In this document: one piece after another, positions 31,504 to 40,205 of the stretch
Layout: every line of letters starts with the position of its first letter
How positions within the stretch are numbered: the first letter of the stretch is position 1
Origin: Actinomycetes bacterium
GTDB lineage: Bacteria > Actinomycetota > Thermoleophilia > Solirubrobacterales > Solirubrobacteraceae
Assembly (NCBI GenBank): GCA_021792455.1
Contig: JAJYUP010000001.1
Location: forward strand, 1 to 58,503
DNA: 58,503 bases
Direction of reading: 5' to 3'
The notes under the pieces: generated by a model
What the model saw: the letters and a program-made list of their open reading frames with translations, nothing else
Databases searched by the model: none
What the model was told of the DNA's origin: nothing
Made by a program: the position numbers and the translations under genes

Positions 31504-32811
31504 TCAATTCACGGTCGCATGTTGGTAACGCCCTGTCAGCCCAGTTGCCCGTAGGGCCAGGAGAAGGATCCGGCTGACGATCGCCCCAGCGACGACGAGC
31601 ATCAGGACAGCCGCGGGAGCCGCAATGGGGCCCATGCCGGGGACGTGCGCCAGCGCCAAGGCGGTGATCGAGACAGCGGCGGAGATGGTGAGAGCTCGAT
31701 CACGGACGGGTCGGGCAACGGGCATAGCGAGTGTGAGGTGCCGGACGCGGGACAGCACCGCGAGCAGGTGCAGGAGCGATCCGGCCACGGTCGTGGCGAT
31801 GCAGCCGACGAGCAGGAGAGTGCCCAGCGGCGCAAGGATGGGCGGGGCAAACGGTGCCTCCGCGCCGTTGGCGAGGGTGGCGATGAGCGCCAGCATCAGC
31901 CCTGCGGGCAGAAAGCCTTGGGCGAGCGTGACGAGGCGGGCTGCTAGCGAGAGCGTGATGGATCTGGCATGCAGCGATGCGGTGAGGTTGATTGCGAGCA
32001 GCGTTGCGGCGGCCGTAAGCTCGATCCACGCGCCGATCATTGCGGGCTCGGCTGCAAAGGCCGCGGCGAGCGCCAGCTCGCACACGCCTAGCAGCCACAG
32101 CGCCAGGGTAAGCCCCTGCAGCCGCGGGAACCGCAGCCGGGTGCCGGTCAGAGAGGGGAAGAATGTATGCAGCGTGCCGAGGATCGCGGTCCCCAGCCAG
32201 CCGGCTAGATTGAGCGCGAGGTGCGCGCCAAGCAGCGAGCCGTAGGACCATTTGACGCCACCGGCGAGCAGGACACCAGCCAGCGTCCCGAGCACCAGAC
32301 AGCCGGCGGAGGCCTGATACCAGCGTACCGCCCATCGCGCTCGCTGCAGCGAGCGGCGCTGCATCGCATACAGGACACCGGAGAACAAGCCCAGGCCGAT
32401 GACGATCAGCGCCCCACCGGCGTCGATCATGGCGCTGATGGCAGTGGGCACCCCGACGGCGACCAGCAGCGTTCCGGTGTTCCACACCGACAGCTGGGTG
32501 ACCATGAGCCGTCGCGGTGGAGGGCTCGTAGCCAGGAACGCGCAGACAAAGAACTGGCCGGCACCGAGCACGAGCTGGGACACCCCACCCAGCAGCGCGA
32601 GGTGCAGCGCGAGCCAGTGAAGCCGTTGATCGCCGTCGGCCGCATAGGCAATAGCGGCGGCTGCGGCTGCGATCAGCATGACCAAGGCCGCGGCGAAAAA
32701 GGCTGCGAGTAGGTCACTCGGCCTTGGTCCCGAGAGACCGAAGTGTCGCCCGCGGCAGCGCCGCTCGGAGCCGCCGGCCATCGGCGCGCGTTGTGGTGTC
32801 CCGGTGCTCAT
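31504..32811 (-). CDS. Polytopic membrane protein resembling haem-copper oxidase subunit I/NnrS
   Basis: A 435-aa protein with about 12 hydrophobic helices. Several carry His at positions like those of haem-copper oxidase subunit I relatives: WLALHLALLGGVSQLVLGAG, LLGAHLALNLAGWLGTAILG followed by TLHTFFPSLTGTRLRFPRL, and GSLLHLLAVLSRVRHL. Such subunit-I-like proteins without known partners occur near denitrification and copper genes in actinobacteria. A haem-binding, NO- or redox-related role is suggested but not proven. The ATG at 32811 is the only good start. Downstream on the same strand lies the SufR-like gene. Confidence 0.68.
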   Translation of the reverse strand: MSTGTPQRAPMAGGSERRCRGRHFGLSGPRPSDLLAAFFAAALVMLIAAAAAAIAYAADGDQRLHWLALHLALLGGVSQLVLGAGQFFVCAFLATSPPPRRLMVTQLSVWNTGTLLVAVGVPTAISAMIDAGGALIVIGLGLFSGVLYAMQRRSLQRARWAVRWYQASAGCLVLGTLAGVLLAGGVKWSYGSLLGAHLALNLAGWLGTAILGTLHTFFPSLTGTRLRFPRLQGLTLALWLLGVCELALAAAFAAEPAMIGAWIELTAAATLLAINLTASLHARSITLSLAARLVTLAQGFLPAGLMLALIATLANGAEAPFAPPILAPLGTLLLVGCIATTVAGSLLHLLAVLSRVRHLTLAMPVARPVRDRALTISAAVSITALALAHVPGMGPIAAPAAVLMLVVAGAIVSRILLLALRATGLTGRYQHATVN

Positions 32812-32907
32812 CGAAGCTCGTCGGTCAGCGCCGACCGATAAGCGGCCGTGGGCTGAGAGAGCTCGTCACCGAGGCTGGATACGGACCGCCTAGCCATCGC
32901 CGCATAA

Positions 32908-32917
32908 GTTTACACAG
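32908..32917 (+). promoter_or_regulatory. TTTACACAG half-site upstream of ferredoxin-metE
   Basis: GTTTACACAG matches the half-site found at 31442 (TTTACATAG) and 57167 (TTTACACAG). It lies in the 184-bp divergent region between the membrane protein gene and the ferredoxin gene. Confidence 0.5.
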
Positions 32918-32995
32918 GCGGCATAGGAAAAGCAGGCGAGGCATGGTACGGTCTGTTGCAGCGGCGATCTGCAACGACCAAAAGGAGCTCGCCCC

Positions 32996-33268
32996 GTGAC
33001 CTATGTGATCAATGAGCCTTGCATCGGCACAAAGGACTCCTCCTGCGTCGAGGTCTGCCCGGTCGACTGCATCCACCCAACGCCGGATGAGCCGGGTTTC
33101 GCGGAGGCCGAGCAGCTCTACATCGATCCAGCCGAGTGCATCGACTGCGACGCATGCGTCGAGGCGTGCCCTGTGGACGCGATCACCGCGGAGGATGCTG
33201 TACCACCCGAGTGGCAGAAGTACATTCAGATCAACGCCGCCTACTACGAGCGGGTTGGCAGCTCGTGA
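32996..33268 (+). CDS. fdxA: 7Fe-type ferredoxin
   Basis: A 90-aa ferredoxin with one 3Fe-4S and one 4Fe-4S site: CIGTKDSSCVEVCPVDCIHP (first, extended spacing) and CIDCDACVEACPVDAI (second). Low-potential electron carrier in the cytosol. The GTG at 32996 follows AAAGGAG at an eight-base spacing. Its TGA overlaps the metE GTG as GTGA, so the two genes are translated together. Confidence 0.95.
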   Translation: MTYVINEPCIGTKDSSCVEVCPVDCIHPTPDEPGFAEAEQLYIDPAECIDCDACVEACPVDAITAEDAVPPEWQKYIQINAAYYERVGSS

Positions 33269-35616
33269 GCGCCAGGTGCTTGCCCACCCGTACGCGGCCG
33301 CGACCAGAGCCACTGAAGCGACGGGCCGCCGACGGGCTCACAAGCGCGGTCTTGGGTATGCCGCGCATCGGCAAGGGCCGCGAGCTGAAGGCGGCGCTCG
33401 AGTCCTATTGGGATGGACGGATCCCCGCCGCCGAGCTTCAGCGAGTGGCGAGCGACCTGCGCCACCAACACCTTACGAGTGCGGCGACTACGGGAGTGGA
33501 CGTCCTGCCTTGCAACGACTTCTCCCTCTACGACCACGTGCTTGATACCTGCGTACTGGTCGGTGCGATCCCGGAGCGCTTCATGAGGCTGGAGATGTCC
33601 TCGCTTGAGCGCTACTTCGCGATGGCGCGAGGCTCGGGCGAGGTGCGTCCGCTGGCGATGACCAAGTGGTTTGACACCAACTACCACTATCTCATACCCG
33701 AGATCTCCCCCGACACGCAGTTCAAGCTCTGCGCGGAGAAGCCGCTCTCAGACTTCCGTGAGGCTCTGTCATGGGGGTTCTGCGCCCGGCCCGTGCTGCT
33801 GGGGCCGGTCTCGTTTCTGCTCCTGGCCAAGCCCGACCGACCGAGCGGCCGGCCGCTGGATGCCTTGGAGAGGCTGCTGGCAGTGTATGAGCAGCTGCTC
33901 GGGGTGCTCGAAGCCGCGGGCGCGCGGGCGTTGCAGATCGACGAGCCCTTCCTGGCCACCGACATGGACGACGTCCAGATGGCGGCTGTCGAGTGGTCCT
34001 GGGCGCGCCTGGCTTCGGCGGCGCCCGCGGTCGACCTCACCCTGGCAACTTACTTCGGCGGGGTCGGTGAGAACCTCGAGCGCGTGCTCAGGTTACCCGC
34101 CAGCGAGTTCCACCTCGACCTCGTCCGTGCACCCGAGCAACTCGAGGCGGCGACTGCCGCGCTAGCACCGGCCGCGCGCCTGTCGCTCGGGGTCATAGAC
34201 GCACGCAACGTCTGGGCTGACGATCTGCAGGCGACCATGCGCCTCGTCGAGCCCGCGCTCGTTCGACTCGGCCATGATCGCGTGCGCCTGGCGCCCTCCT
34301 GCTCGCTGCTGCACGTTCCCTACTCGCTCGCACACGAGCGGCGGATGGATCGCGACCTGCGTAGCTGGCTTGCCTTCGGCGAGGAGAAGCTGGGAGAGCT
34401 GCAGACGCTCAAGGAGGCGCTCGCCGCAGCGCCGACCCGTTGGCGCGAGGTGCTCGATGCCAACCGTGAGGTGCTCCAGGCGCGCGGCACCTCGCGGCGC
34501 GTGCACGATCCTGACGTGGCAGCCCGGCTTGCGAGTCTCGGCAATGTCGATATTGCGTGCCGCTCGTCCTATGCCACGCGCGCTCAGGCCCAGGCGCAGC
34601 GGCTGAGCCTGCCAGATCTGCCGACCACCACGATCGGCTCCTTTCCGCAAACCCAAGAGATACGAGCCGCACGGCGCGAATGGACCGACGGCACGCTTGA
34701 CCCGCAGGAGTACGAGCACACGCTGGAGGAAGAGATTCGCACGACGATCGCACGTCAGGAGCGCCTGGGGTTGGACGTGCTCGTGCACGGCGAGGCCGAG
34801 CGCAACGACATGGTCGCCTACTTCGCCGAACAACTACGAGGCTTCGCCGTGACCGAGCACGGGTGGGTGCAGTCCTACGGGTCGCGCTGCGTCAAGCCGC
34901 CGATCTTGTTCGGCGACGTCTCTCGTCGGCACCCAGTCAGCATTCGCTGGTGGCGCTTTGCCCAGGGCCTGACCAACCGCCCGGTCAAGGCAATGCTCAC
35001 CGGGCCGGTGACGATGTTGGTCTGGTCTTTTGTCCGCGACGACCAGCCGCGCGAGCTCACCGCCCGCCAGCTCGCCCTGGCGATCGGTGAGGAGGCGCTT
35101 GACCTCGAGCGCGCCGGCGCAGCGATCATCCAGATCGACGAGGCGGCGTTGCGTGAGGGGCTGCCCCTGCGCCGCGCCGCCCAGCCAGACTATCTGCGCT
35201 GGGCCGTGGACTGCTTTCGCCTGGTGTGCGCTCGTTTGCAGGACTCGACCCAGGTGCACGCGCACATGTGCTATTCACAGTTTGACGAGATCATCGAGCA
35301 TATCCTCCGCATGGACGCAGATGTCCTCTCAATCGAGGCATCGCGGTCGGATATGCGTCTGCTCCAAGCGTTCGCCGATGCCGCTTACCCCAACCAGCTC
35401 GGTCCCGGCGTCTACGACGTCCACTCGCTGCGCCAACCCAGCGCTCACGAGATTGAGGCGCTGCTCGCGCGCGCAGAGCGTCATATCCCGCGCGAGCGCC
35501 TGTGGGTGAACCCGGACTGCGGCCTGAAGACCCGCACCTGGGAGCAGGTGCTGCCCGCTCTCGAGCATCTTGTGACCGCCGCCAAGCGTCGCCGTGCCAG
35601 CACTGACGGGACTTAG
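33265..35616 (+). CDS. metE: Cobalamin-independent methionine synthase
   Basis: Transfers a methyl group from 5-methyltetrahydropteroyl-triglutamate to homocysteine. 783 aa. N-terminal barrel starts TSAVLGMPRIGKGRELKAAL; the C-terminal catalytic barrel starts TTTIGSFPQTQEIR. Zinc ligands are visible: His and Cys in VHAHMCYSQFDEI, Glu in DVLSIEASRSDM, Cys in NPDCGLKTRTW. The GTG at 33265 is chosen since an ATG at 33358 would cut off the conserved TSAVLG strand; the resulting N-terminus is about 30 residues longer than usual. No B12 riboswitch precedes it. Confidence 0.96.
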   Translation: MSARCLPTRTRPRPEPLKRRAADGLTSAVLGMPRIGKGRELKAALESYWDGRIPAAELQRVASDLRHQHLTSAATTGVDVLPCNDFSLYDHVLDTCVLVGAIPERFMRLEMSSLERYFAMARGSGEVRPLAMTKWFDTNYHYLIPEISPDTQFKLCAEKPLSDFREALSWGFCARPVLLGPVSFLLLAKPDRPSGRPLDALERLLAVYEQLLGVLEAAGARALQIDEPFLATDMDDVQMAAVEWSWARLASAAPAVDLTLATYFGGVGENLERVLRLPASEFHLDLVRAPEQLEAATAALAPAARLSLGVIDARNVWADDLQATMRLVEPALVRLGHDRVRLAPSCSLLHVPYSLAHERRMDRDLRSWLAFGEEKLGELQTLKEALAAAPTRWREVLDANREVLQARGTSRRVHDPDVAARLASLGNVDIACRSSYATRAQAQAQRLSLPDLPTTTIGSFPQTQEIRAARREWTDGTLDPQEYEHTLEEEIRTTIARQERLGLDVLVHGEAERNDMVAYFAEQLRGFAVTEHGWVQSYGSRCVKPPILFGDVSRRHPVSIRWWRFAQGLTNRPVKAMLTGPVTMLVWSFVRDDQPRELTARQLALAIGEEALDLERAGAAIIQIDEAALREGLPLRRAAQPDYLRWAVDCFRLVCARLQDSTQVHAHMCYSQFDEIIEHILRMDADVLSIEASRSDMRLLQAFADAAYPNQLGPGVYDVHSLRQPSAHEIEALLARAERHIPRERLWVNPDCGLKTRTWEQVLPALEHLVTAAKRRRASTDGT

Positions 35617-35627
35617 CGCGCGCGCCT

Positions 35628-36491
35628 CTACGACCCCGTCGCGACGGGTACACCAACCAGGCTCCCCCACTCGGTCCAAGAGCCATCGTAGTTCTTGACA
35701 CGGTCCTGGCCGAGCAGCTCGTGCAGGACGAACCAGGTGTGTGCGGAGCGCTCGCCGATACGACAGTAGGCGATGATGTCCTCCCCACCGAGCACACCCT
35801 TGTCCGTGTACAAATCGCGCAATTCCGCGGCCGACTTGAACGTACCGTCGTCGTTGACAGCCTGCGACCAGGGCACCGATGCGGCACTCGGGATGTGCCC
35901 GGCGCGCTGCGCGCCCTCCTGCTCGTAGCCGGAGGGCGAGACGATCTCTCCCGTGAACTCCGCTGGTGAGCGGACGTCGACAAGCCGAGTGGGAGCATCG
36001 ATCGCCTCGAGCACCTCGTCGCGGCGTGCGCGGATCGTTTCGTCGCCGGGCTGAGCCATGAAGCCCGCGGGCGGATAGCCGGACATCTCGGCGGTCGTCG
36101 GCCGCCCGTCGGAGATCCACTTTTCGCGTGGCCCGTTGAGCAGCAGCACCTTTTGGTGCCCGTAGTACTTCAGGTACCAGTACGTGTAGGCGGCGAACCA
36201 GTTGCTGCGGTCACCATATAGGACGATCGTGTGGTCGTTGGAGATGCCGCGGCCGCCGAAGAGCTCGCCGAACGCTTGCGCGTCGAGGAAGTCACGCCTG
36301 AGCGGATCCTGCAGATCCTGCTTCCAGTCGAAGCCGATTGCACCTGGAATGTGCGCCTGTGCGTACAGCGCTGGGTTCTCGTCGACCTCCACGATGCGGA
36401 TGCTCTGGTCGTTCAGGCGCTGCTCAAGCCACTCCGCCTCCACGAGGACGTCCTTCGCGTAATCAGACACTGGTAGATCTCGCTTTCTCAT
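35628..36491 (-). CDS. sseA: Thiosulfate/3-mercaptopyruvate sulfurtransferase (tandem rhodanese)
   Basis: A 287-aa protein with two rhodanese domains. The first (to about 145) lacks the Cys (LYGDRSNWFAAYTYW) as usual for an inactive domain. The second has the active-site loop YCRIGERSAHTW with Cys243; CRxGERS points to a thiosulfate-preferring rhodanese. The ATG at 36491 lies inside the end of the sigma factor gene (29-bp overlap), so the two are co-transcribed. Convergent with metE. Confidence 0.93.
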   Translation of the reverse strand: MRKRDLPVSDYAKDVLVEAEWLEQRLNDQSIRIVEVDENPALYAQAHIPGAIGFDWKQDLQDPLRRDFLDAQAFGELFGGRGISNDHTIVLYGDRSNWFAAYTYWYLKYYGHQKVLLLNGPREKWISDGRPTTAEMSGYPPAGFMAQPGDETIRARRDEVLEAIDAPTRLVDVRSPAEFTGEIVSPSGYEQEGAQRAGHIPSAASVPWSQAVNDDGTFKSAAELRDLYTDKGVLGGEDIIAYCRIGERSAHTWFVLHELLGQDRVKNYDGSWTEWGSLVGVPVATGS

Positions 36492-37170
36492 TTGATGGGA
36501 TCGGAATTTCGTGAGGCGACGCGACCCGGCTTCGCTGGGGTCCGTCTGGCGCCCCGTCGCGGAGCTGCTGTCTGAGCTTGCGCCGGGCATCGTGGAGCGT
36601 CTTGTACAGGGCGCCTGGTGTAGAGTCGAGCTGCGCCGCGAGCTCCTTAGGCTCCACCCCATTGATCGCCAGCGCCACCAGCACATCACGCTGGTGGGGC
36701 GTCAGCTTGTGCGCGATCAGATGGCTGAGCGTGCACGTCAGTTCGCTGGCTTCCCTGTGCGCGCTCGATTCTTCCTCGCCGATGAGGTGCGCCGGCCAGC
36801 GCTCAATGTCGATCGGGGTGTCCCGTGCGTGGCCGAGGCGCCTTCGGATCTTCCCGGGCACCTCGAGTTGGGCGAACCGCTTTGCCCAGGTGGTGAAGAG
36901 CGCGTCGCCGCGAAAGTCGTCCAGCTTGCCGAGGATCGCGAGGAGCGCATCATCGGCTGCCTGCAGCGCCAGATCGTCGAGATCGCCCCCCGATGGGTGC
37001 GCAAGCGCGACAGTGCGCCGCCGGACCTCGTGGCGGGCCTCGGTCAGCAGCAGCGCATGCAGGCGGCCGAGTGCCGCTTCACGTACCCACCCGTCGGCGT
37101 GCAGTTGCCGCAGCCACGCGCGCGACTCCGAATCCAGCCGGGGTATAACCCCGGCACGCGGCGCGCTCAT
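36463..37170 (-). CDS. ECF-like sigma-70 family factor
   Basis: A 235-aa sigma factor. Region 2: DDLALQAADDALLAILGKLD then DFRGDALFTTWAKRFAQLEV. Region 4: LTPHQRDVLVALAINGVEPK then ELAAQLDSTPGALYKTLHDA. An N-terminal extension of about 60 residues and a basic C-terminal tail flank these. ATGA overlap with the upstream 180-aa gene and a 29-bp overlap with sseA place it in the middle of a three-gene operon. No zinc-type anti-sigma factor is encoded next to it. Confidence 0.88.
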   Translation of the reverse strand: MSAPRAGVIPRLDSESRAWLRQLHADGWVREAALGRLHALLLTEARHEVRRRTVALAHPSGGDLDDLALQAADDALLAILGKLDDFRGDALFTTWAKRFAQLEVPGKIRRRLGHARDTPIDIERWPAHLIGEEESSAHREASELTCTLSHLIAHKLTPHQRDVLVALAINGVEPKELAAQLDSTPGALYKTLHDARRKLRQQLRDGAPDGPQRSRVASPHEIPIPSNEKARSTSV

Positions 37171-37709
37171 CGCAGACCCCAGAGGAGGCTGGCGAGCCGT
37201 GGGCGGCGCCTGCCCGCAGCCCGGCCAAGCCGAGCGCTCGGCTCTTCGCGCGTTGCAGCGCTCGCCCGGCCGGGCGAGACGACCGTTGGATCGAGCCGGT
37301 GCGCGGCGGCAGCGGCACGCAAATGCCAGTCATGGATGAACCACGACGGCGGGTTTCCCCACGTCCGCGCCTCGAGCACCCAGTGCCCCTCGCTCGTGCC
37401 GTGCTCCAGGAAGAGGCCGGAGTAGAAGTCGATGCGCGTGAAACCGGGGTGGACAGCGCTGGGATGCAGCTTTGGATGCATGTCCGTCGTGAGGTCGAGC
37501 TCCCGCGTAAGGAGCGCGACGTCGGCGTCGCTCATCGCACTCGCGAACGGGACACGAAACAGCGTGGACGCCGTGGGCACCCCTGCGTTGGAGGCGAGCG
37601 TGGACGCTCGCGTGCTGCGCTGGCTCGACGCTGACGCAGGACGAGCGGCGACCTGACGCGATATGGACCGGCCCTTCAAGATTGCCACGTGCGGAGCTGT
37701 GGTGCCCAC
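37167..37709 (-). CDS. Hypothetical protein, first gene of the sigma factor operon
   Basis: A 180-aa protein of unknown family. The GTG at 37709 is favoured because GGAGG lies five bases upstream; an internal ATG at 37535 would leave only the more structured part (SDADVALLTRELDLTTDMHP ... FTRIDFYSGLFLEHGTSEGH ... WGNPPSWFIHDWHLRAAAAA). The first 55 residues are Ser/Ala/Arg-rich. Not membrane-bound, and no Cys/His anti-sigma motif. Co-translated with the sigma factor, so a regulatory role is possible but unsupported. Confidence 0.72.
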   Translation of the reverse strand: MGTTAPHVAILKGRSISRQVAARPASASSQRSTRASTLASNAGVPTASTLFRVPFASAMSDADVALLTRELDLTTDMHPKLHPSAVHPGFTRIDFYSGLFLEHGTSEGHWVLEARTWGNPPSWFIHDWHLRAAAAAHRLDPTVVSPGRASAATREEPSARLGRAAGRRRPRLASLLWGLR

Positions 37710-37748
37710 TGCCGCCTCCGGTCAACGACTCTTTTCTATAGCTTCAAT

Positions 37749-37766
37749 GTAAATAACCTAGCACAC
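37749..37766 (-). promoter_or_regulatory. Shared upstream element before the sigma factor operon
   Basis: GTAAATAACCTAGCACAC on the plus strand matches GTGAATAAGCTAGCACGC at 57183-57200 at 15 of 18 positions. Each copy lies 34-40 bp upstream of its minus-strand gene, in the same orientation. Confidence 0.65.
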
Positions 37767-37912
37767 CTTGCGAGGCATGCCCGAGACCACCCGGCTGGGC
37801 TTCATCCGGATGCTCGACCAGAGATGATGTGGCCGCGCCCTCGGCGCCAGTTCGCTGCAGACGCAGATGAGGCGCAGCGATGGTCATGCGAGATGAGGCG
37901 CCTTCCGAACCC

Positions 37913-38419
37913 CTATGGTCCTCGCAGGCGCGACCACAGCCAGTTGAGCGCGCGCCAGCGCTGGGATGCGTCATGCTCATGCGCCGGATCGTGACCGGAT
38001 CCCTCAGCGAGCGGAAGGGCGCTCATCAACCACAGGGCGATGTTCCCGTCGCAGAGCACAAACCCAGCGTGCTCAAGACACGCGACGATCTCATCGCAAA
38101 ACGCCCGGCACACAAGGGTCGTTGGTTGGTGTTCGGTCGCGTGCGCGAGCAGCGAGAAGGAGAGCTCCAGCGCGCCGGGGGTCGAGCGGCCCCAGTCGAA
38201 CGCCGCGGTGCTCCGGTAGCCCAGATGTGGCAGGGGCTCGACGGCGGTACGGCTAACCACGTACACCTCGGTGCTTCCCGGACGTCGGCCGACATAGCGG
38301 CGCTCTGATTGACGGGGGCTCGAAGGGCGCGTGAACGACGGCAGGGTGCCGAACATCTGGAGCGGACGCGGCCCCACGGCGATCACGGCGCCCGCACGCC
38401 TGAGGGATACCTCACGCAT
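37913..38419 (-). CDS. DUF6166 domain protein
   Basis: A 168-aa protein: RRYVGRRPGSTEVYVVSRTA, then PLPHLGYRSTAAFDWGRSTP and LVCRAFCDEIVACLEHAGF. This pattern matches DUF6166 proteins, whose members usually carry YxGRR...VYVV and FDWGY-like blocks. The role is unknown. The first 35 residues may lie upstream of the real start. Same strand as the sigma factor operon, separated from it by about 200 bp. Confidence 0.68.
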   Translation of the reverse strand: MREVSLRRAGAVIAVGPRPLQMFGTLPSFTRPSSPRQSERRYVGRRPGSTEVYVVSRTAVEPLPHLGYRSTAAFDWGRSTPGALELSFSLLAHATEHQPTTLVCRAFCDEIVACLEHAGFVLCDGNIALWLMSALPLAEGSGHDPAHEHDASQRWRALNWLWSRLRGP

Positions 38420-38830
38420 GCTCTCCCAGCGTCCGACGGGCTGTGCCTCTTACGTGCATGACCTCGACCGAGGATCGCGCGTAAGGGACTCCGCGGGCCT
38501 CGCGGCCCGACACGACTGCGGCGCATCCGCGCGGTCGTAAGAAGCTGCAGCACGCTCGACGCTGAAGAGATATGAGCAGCCTGCAATCAACCCGCTCCAC
38601 AAGATGAGGCTCCAGGCGACAGCGGTCCCGGCCGCGCCGGCGAACGTCAGCCCCGAGGTCCGGCGGACGCGCGTCGCCGCGGTACGCAGCGCCATGCGTT
38701 TGCGTGACCAGCGCAGCGTCGCGTCGCGTCCGCGAGCCGGGGTCGTACCCTCGTCTCCTAGTGCCAGAGGCGATGAGCTGACAGCTCGCCGCAGACCGTT
38801 CGCCAAGCGGGAAAGCGAGGACTGAACGCC
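38420..38830. other. 411-bp region with only one doubtful small frame
   Basis: Between the DUF6166 gene and the plus-strand FAD oxidoreductase. The only frame with protein-like content is at 38450-38806 on the minus strand. Nothing else was recognised. Confidence 0.5.
38450..38806 (-). CDS. Possible small single-pass membrane protein
   Basis: A 118-codon frame with a basic N-terminal half, one hydrophobic segment (TFAGAAGTAVAWSLILWSGL) and a polar C-terminus. No family and no convincing ribosome site. Listed because the hydrophobic segment followed by a charged boundary looks protein-like. Confidence 0.28.
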   Translation of the reverse strand: MANGLRRAVSSSPLALGDEGTTPARGRDATLRWSRKRMALRTAATRVRRTSGLTFAGAAGTAVAWSLILWSGLIAGCSYLFSVERAAASYDRADAPQSCRAARPAESLTRDPRSRSCT

Positions 38831-40204
38831 ATGCCCAACGACTCGGGACGTCGTTCCGGCCGGCCACGCGTGGTGATTGCCGGTGCAGGTGTCGCGGGGC
38901 TGGAGACACTGCTGGCGCTGCGCGCGCTGGCCGCGGATCGCGTTGAGATCACGATCCTCGCGCCGGAGACGAGATTCATAAACCTGTCAATGTCCGTCGA
39001 CCAGCCCTTCAAGCCCAAGCGCGAACGCGGCCTTCGGCTGCAGGACATCGCGGCGGAGATGGGAGCGCATTGGCACCGCGGGGTGCTCGACCGCGTCGAG
39101 CACGAACGCCACCGGGTAGTGAGCAGGGACGAGCATGAGCTTCCGTACGACATGCTTGTGCTCGCGATCGGCGCCCGCCCGAACCGAGAGTGGACGTCCA
39201 CCGACGTGCTGACCTATCACGGTGGTCACGACGGGCCCGCTTACCGGCTGCTGCTCGCCCAGTTGCGCGCAGGACAAATCAATAGGGTGGCGTTCGTCAA
39301 GCCCGCCGGGGCGAGCTGGCCATTGCCGCTGTATGACCTGGTGTTGATGACCGCGGCGTCATGCGCCGCGCAGGGGAAATCGGCGGCACAGCTGAGCCTC
39401 ATCACCCCCGAGCAGGAACCGCTCGCGATCTTCGGCAAGTCCGCCAGCGCGAAGGTCCGCCAGCTCCTACAGGATGCCCGCGTTGGCCTGCACACAAGCA
39501 GCTATGGCGTGCCTATCCGCTCGGGACGGCTTGTGATCTCCCCCGGCGGGCATCGCATGAGAGTTGACCGTATCGTCACTCAGCCGCGCATCGTTGGGCC
39601 TCGCCTTCGTGGCATCGCCTGCGCAGAGGACGGGTTCATACAAACCGACGCCCACGGTCGGCTTCCAGGCCTGGACGGGGTGTTCGCCGCAGGCGATATG
39701 ACGACATTCCCGGTCAAGCAGGGGGGTCTGGCCGCCCAGCAGGCCGACGCGGTCGCCGAAGCGATCGCGGCCTCCGTAGGCGCCGAAATCGATCCCCAGC
39801 CCTTCCGTCCGGTACTGCGGGGGCTGCTGTTGACCGGGGGTGCGCCGCGCTACGTGCGCGCGGACATCAGCGGCGGCGCGGGCGATGACTCGATCATCTC
39901 CGGGCAGGCACTGTGGTGGCCGCCGGATAAGATCTGCGGGCGCTACCTGGCGCCCTACCTCTCGAGCCAGGCCGGCGAGGCGCTTGACGTCATGCCTCGG
40001 GATGAGCATGCGCTCCCTGTCGAGTCGGTGCTCGACCATCTTGATCTGAGCGCGGGCGGCCTCGGCGAGCTCGTTGACGTTGAGCCCCCGGCCGCCCCGG
40101 ACCAGGCGCCGCCCCGGCGGAGCAGGCGCCACGAGGAGCGCTCCATCGGTGCCGCTGATCCTGACGGCGGCTGGTTGCGTAAGCGACGGCCTGAGAACGC
40201 TTGA
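38831..40204 (+). CDS. FAD-dependent oxidoreductase, sulfide:quinone reductase/NDH-2 group
   Basis: A 457-aa flavoprotein. FAD motif VVIAGAGVAGLETLLALRAL at the N-terminus, YDMLVLAIGARPNREW, and the second FAD motif LDGVFAAGDMTTFPVKQGGL followed by AAQQADAVAEAI, typical of sulfide:quinone reductases and type II NADH dehydrogenases. The Cys pattern of true sulfide:quinone reductases is not clear, so the substrate is open. First gene of a tight four-gene operon (1-bp gap to the next). Confidence 0.85.
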   Translation: MPNDSGRRSGRPRVVIAGAGVAGLETLLALRALAADRVEITILAPETRFINLSMSVDQPFKPKRERGLRLQDIAAEMGAHWHRGVLDRVEHERHRVVSRDEHELPYDMLVLAIGARPNREWTSTDVLTYHGGHDGPAYRLLLAQLRAGQINRVAFVKPAGASWPLPLYDLVLMTAASCAAQGKSAAQLSLITPEQEPLAIFGKSASAKVRQLLQDARVGLHTSSYGVPIRSGRLVISPGGHRMRVDRIVTQPRIVGPRLRGIACAEDGFIQTDAHGRLPGLDGVFAAGDMTTFPVKQGGLAAQQADAVAEAIAASVGAEIDPQPFRPVLRGLLLTGGAPRYVRADISGGAGDDSIISGQALWWPPDKICGRYLAPYLSSQAGEALDVMPRDEHALPVESVLDHLDLSAGGLGELVDVEPPAAPDQAPPRRSRRHEERSIGAADPDGGWLRKRRPENA

Positions 40205-40205
40205 G

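Noticed and set aside
32812-32995. Cobalamin riboswitch before ferredoxin-metE
   Set aside because: No B12 box or GCCACTG element is present, unlike at 12250-12412.
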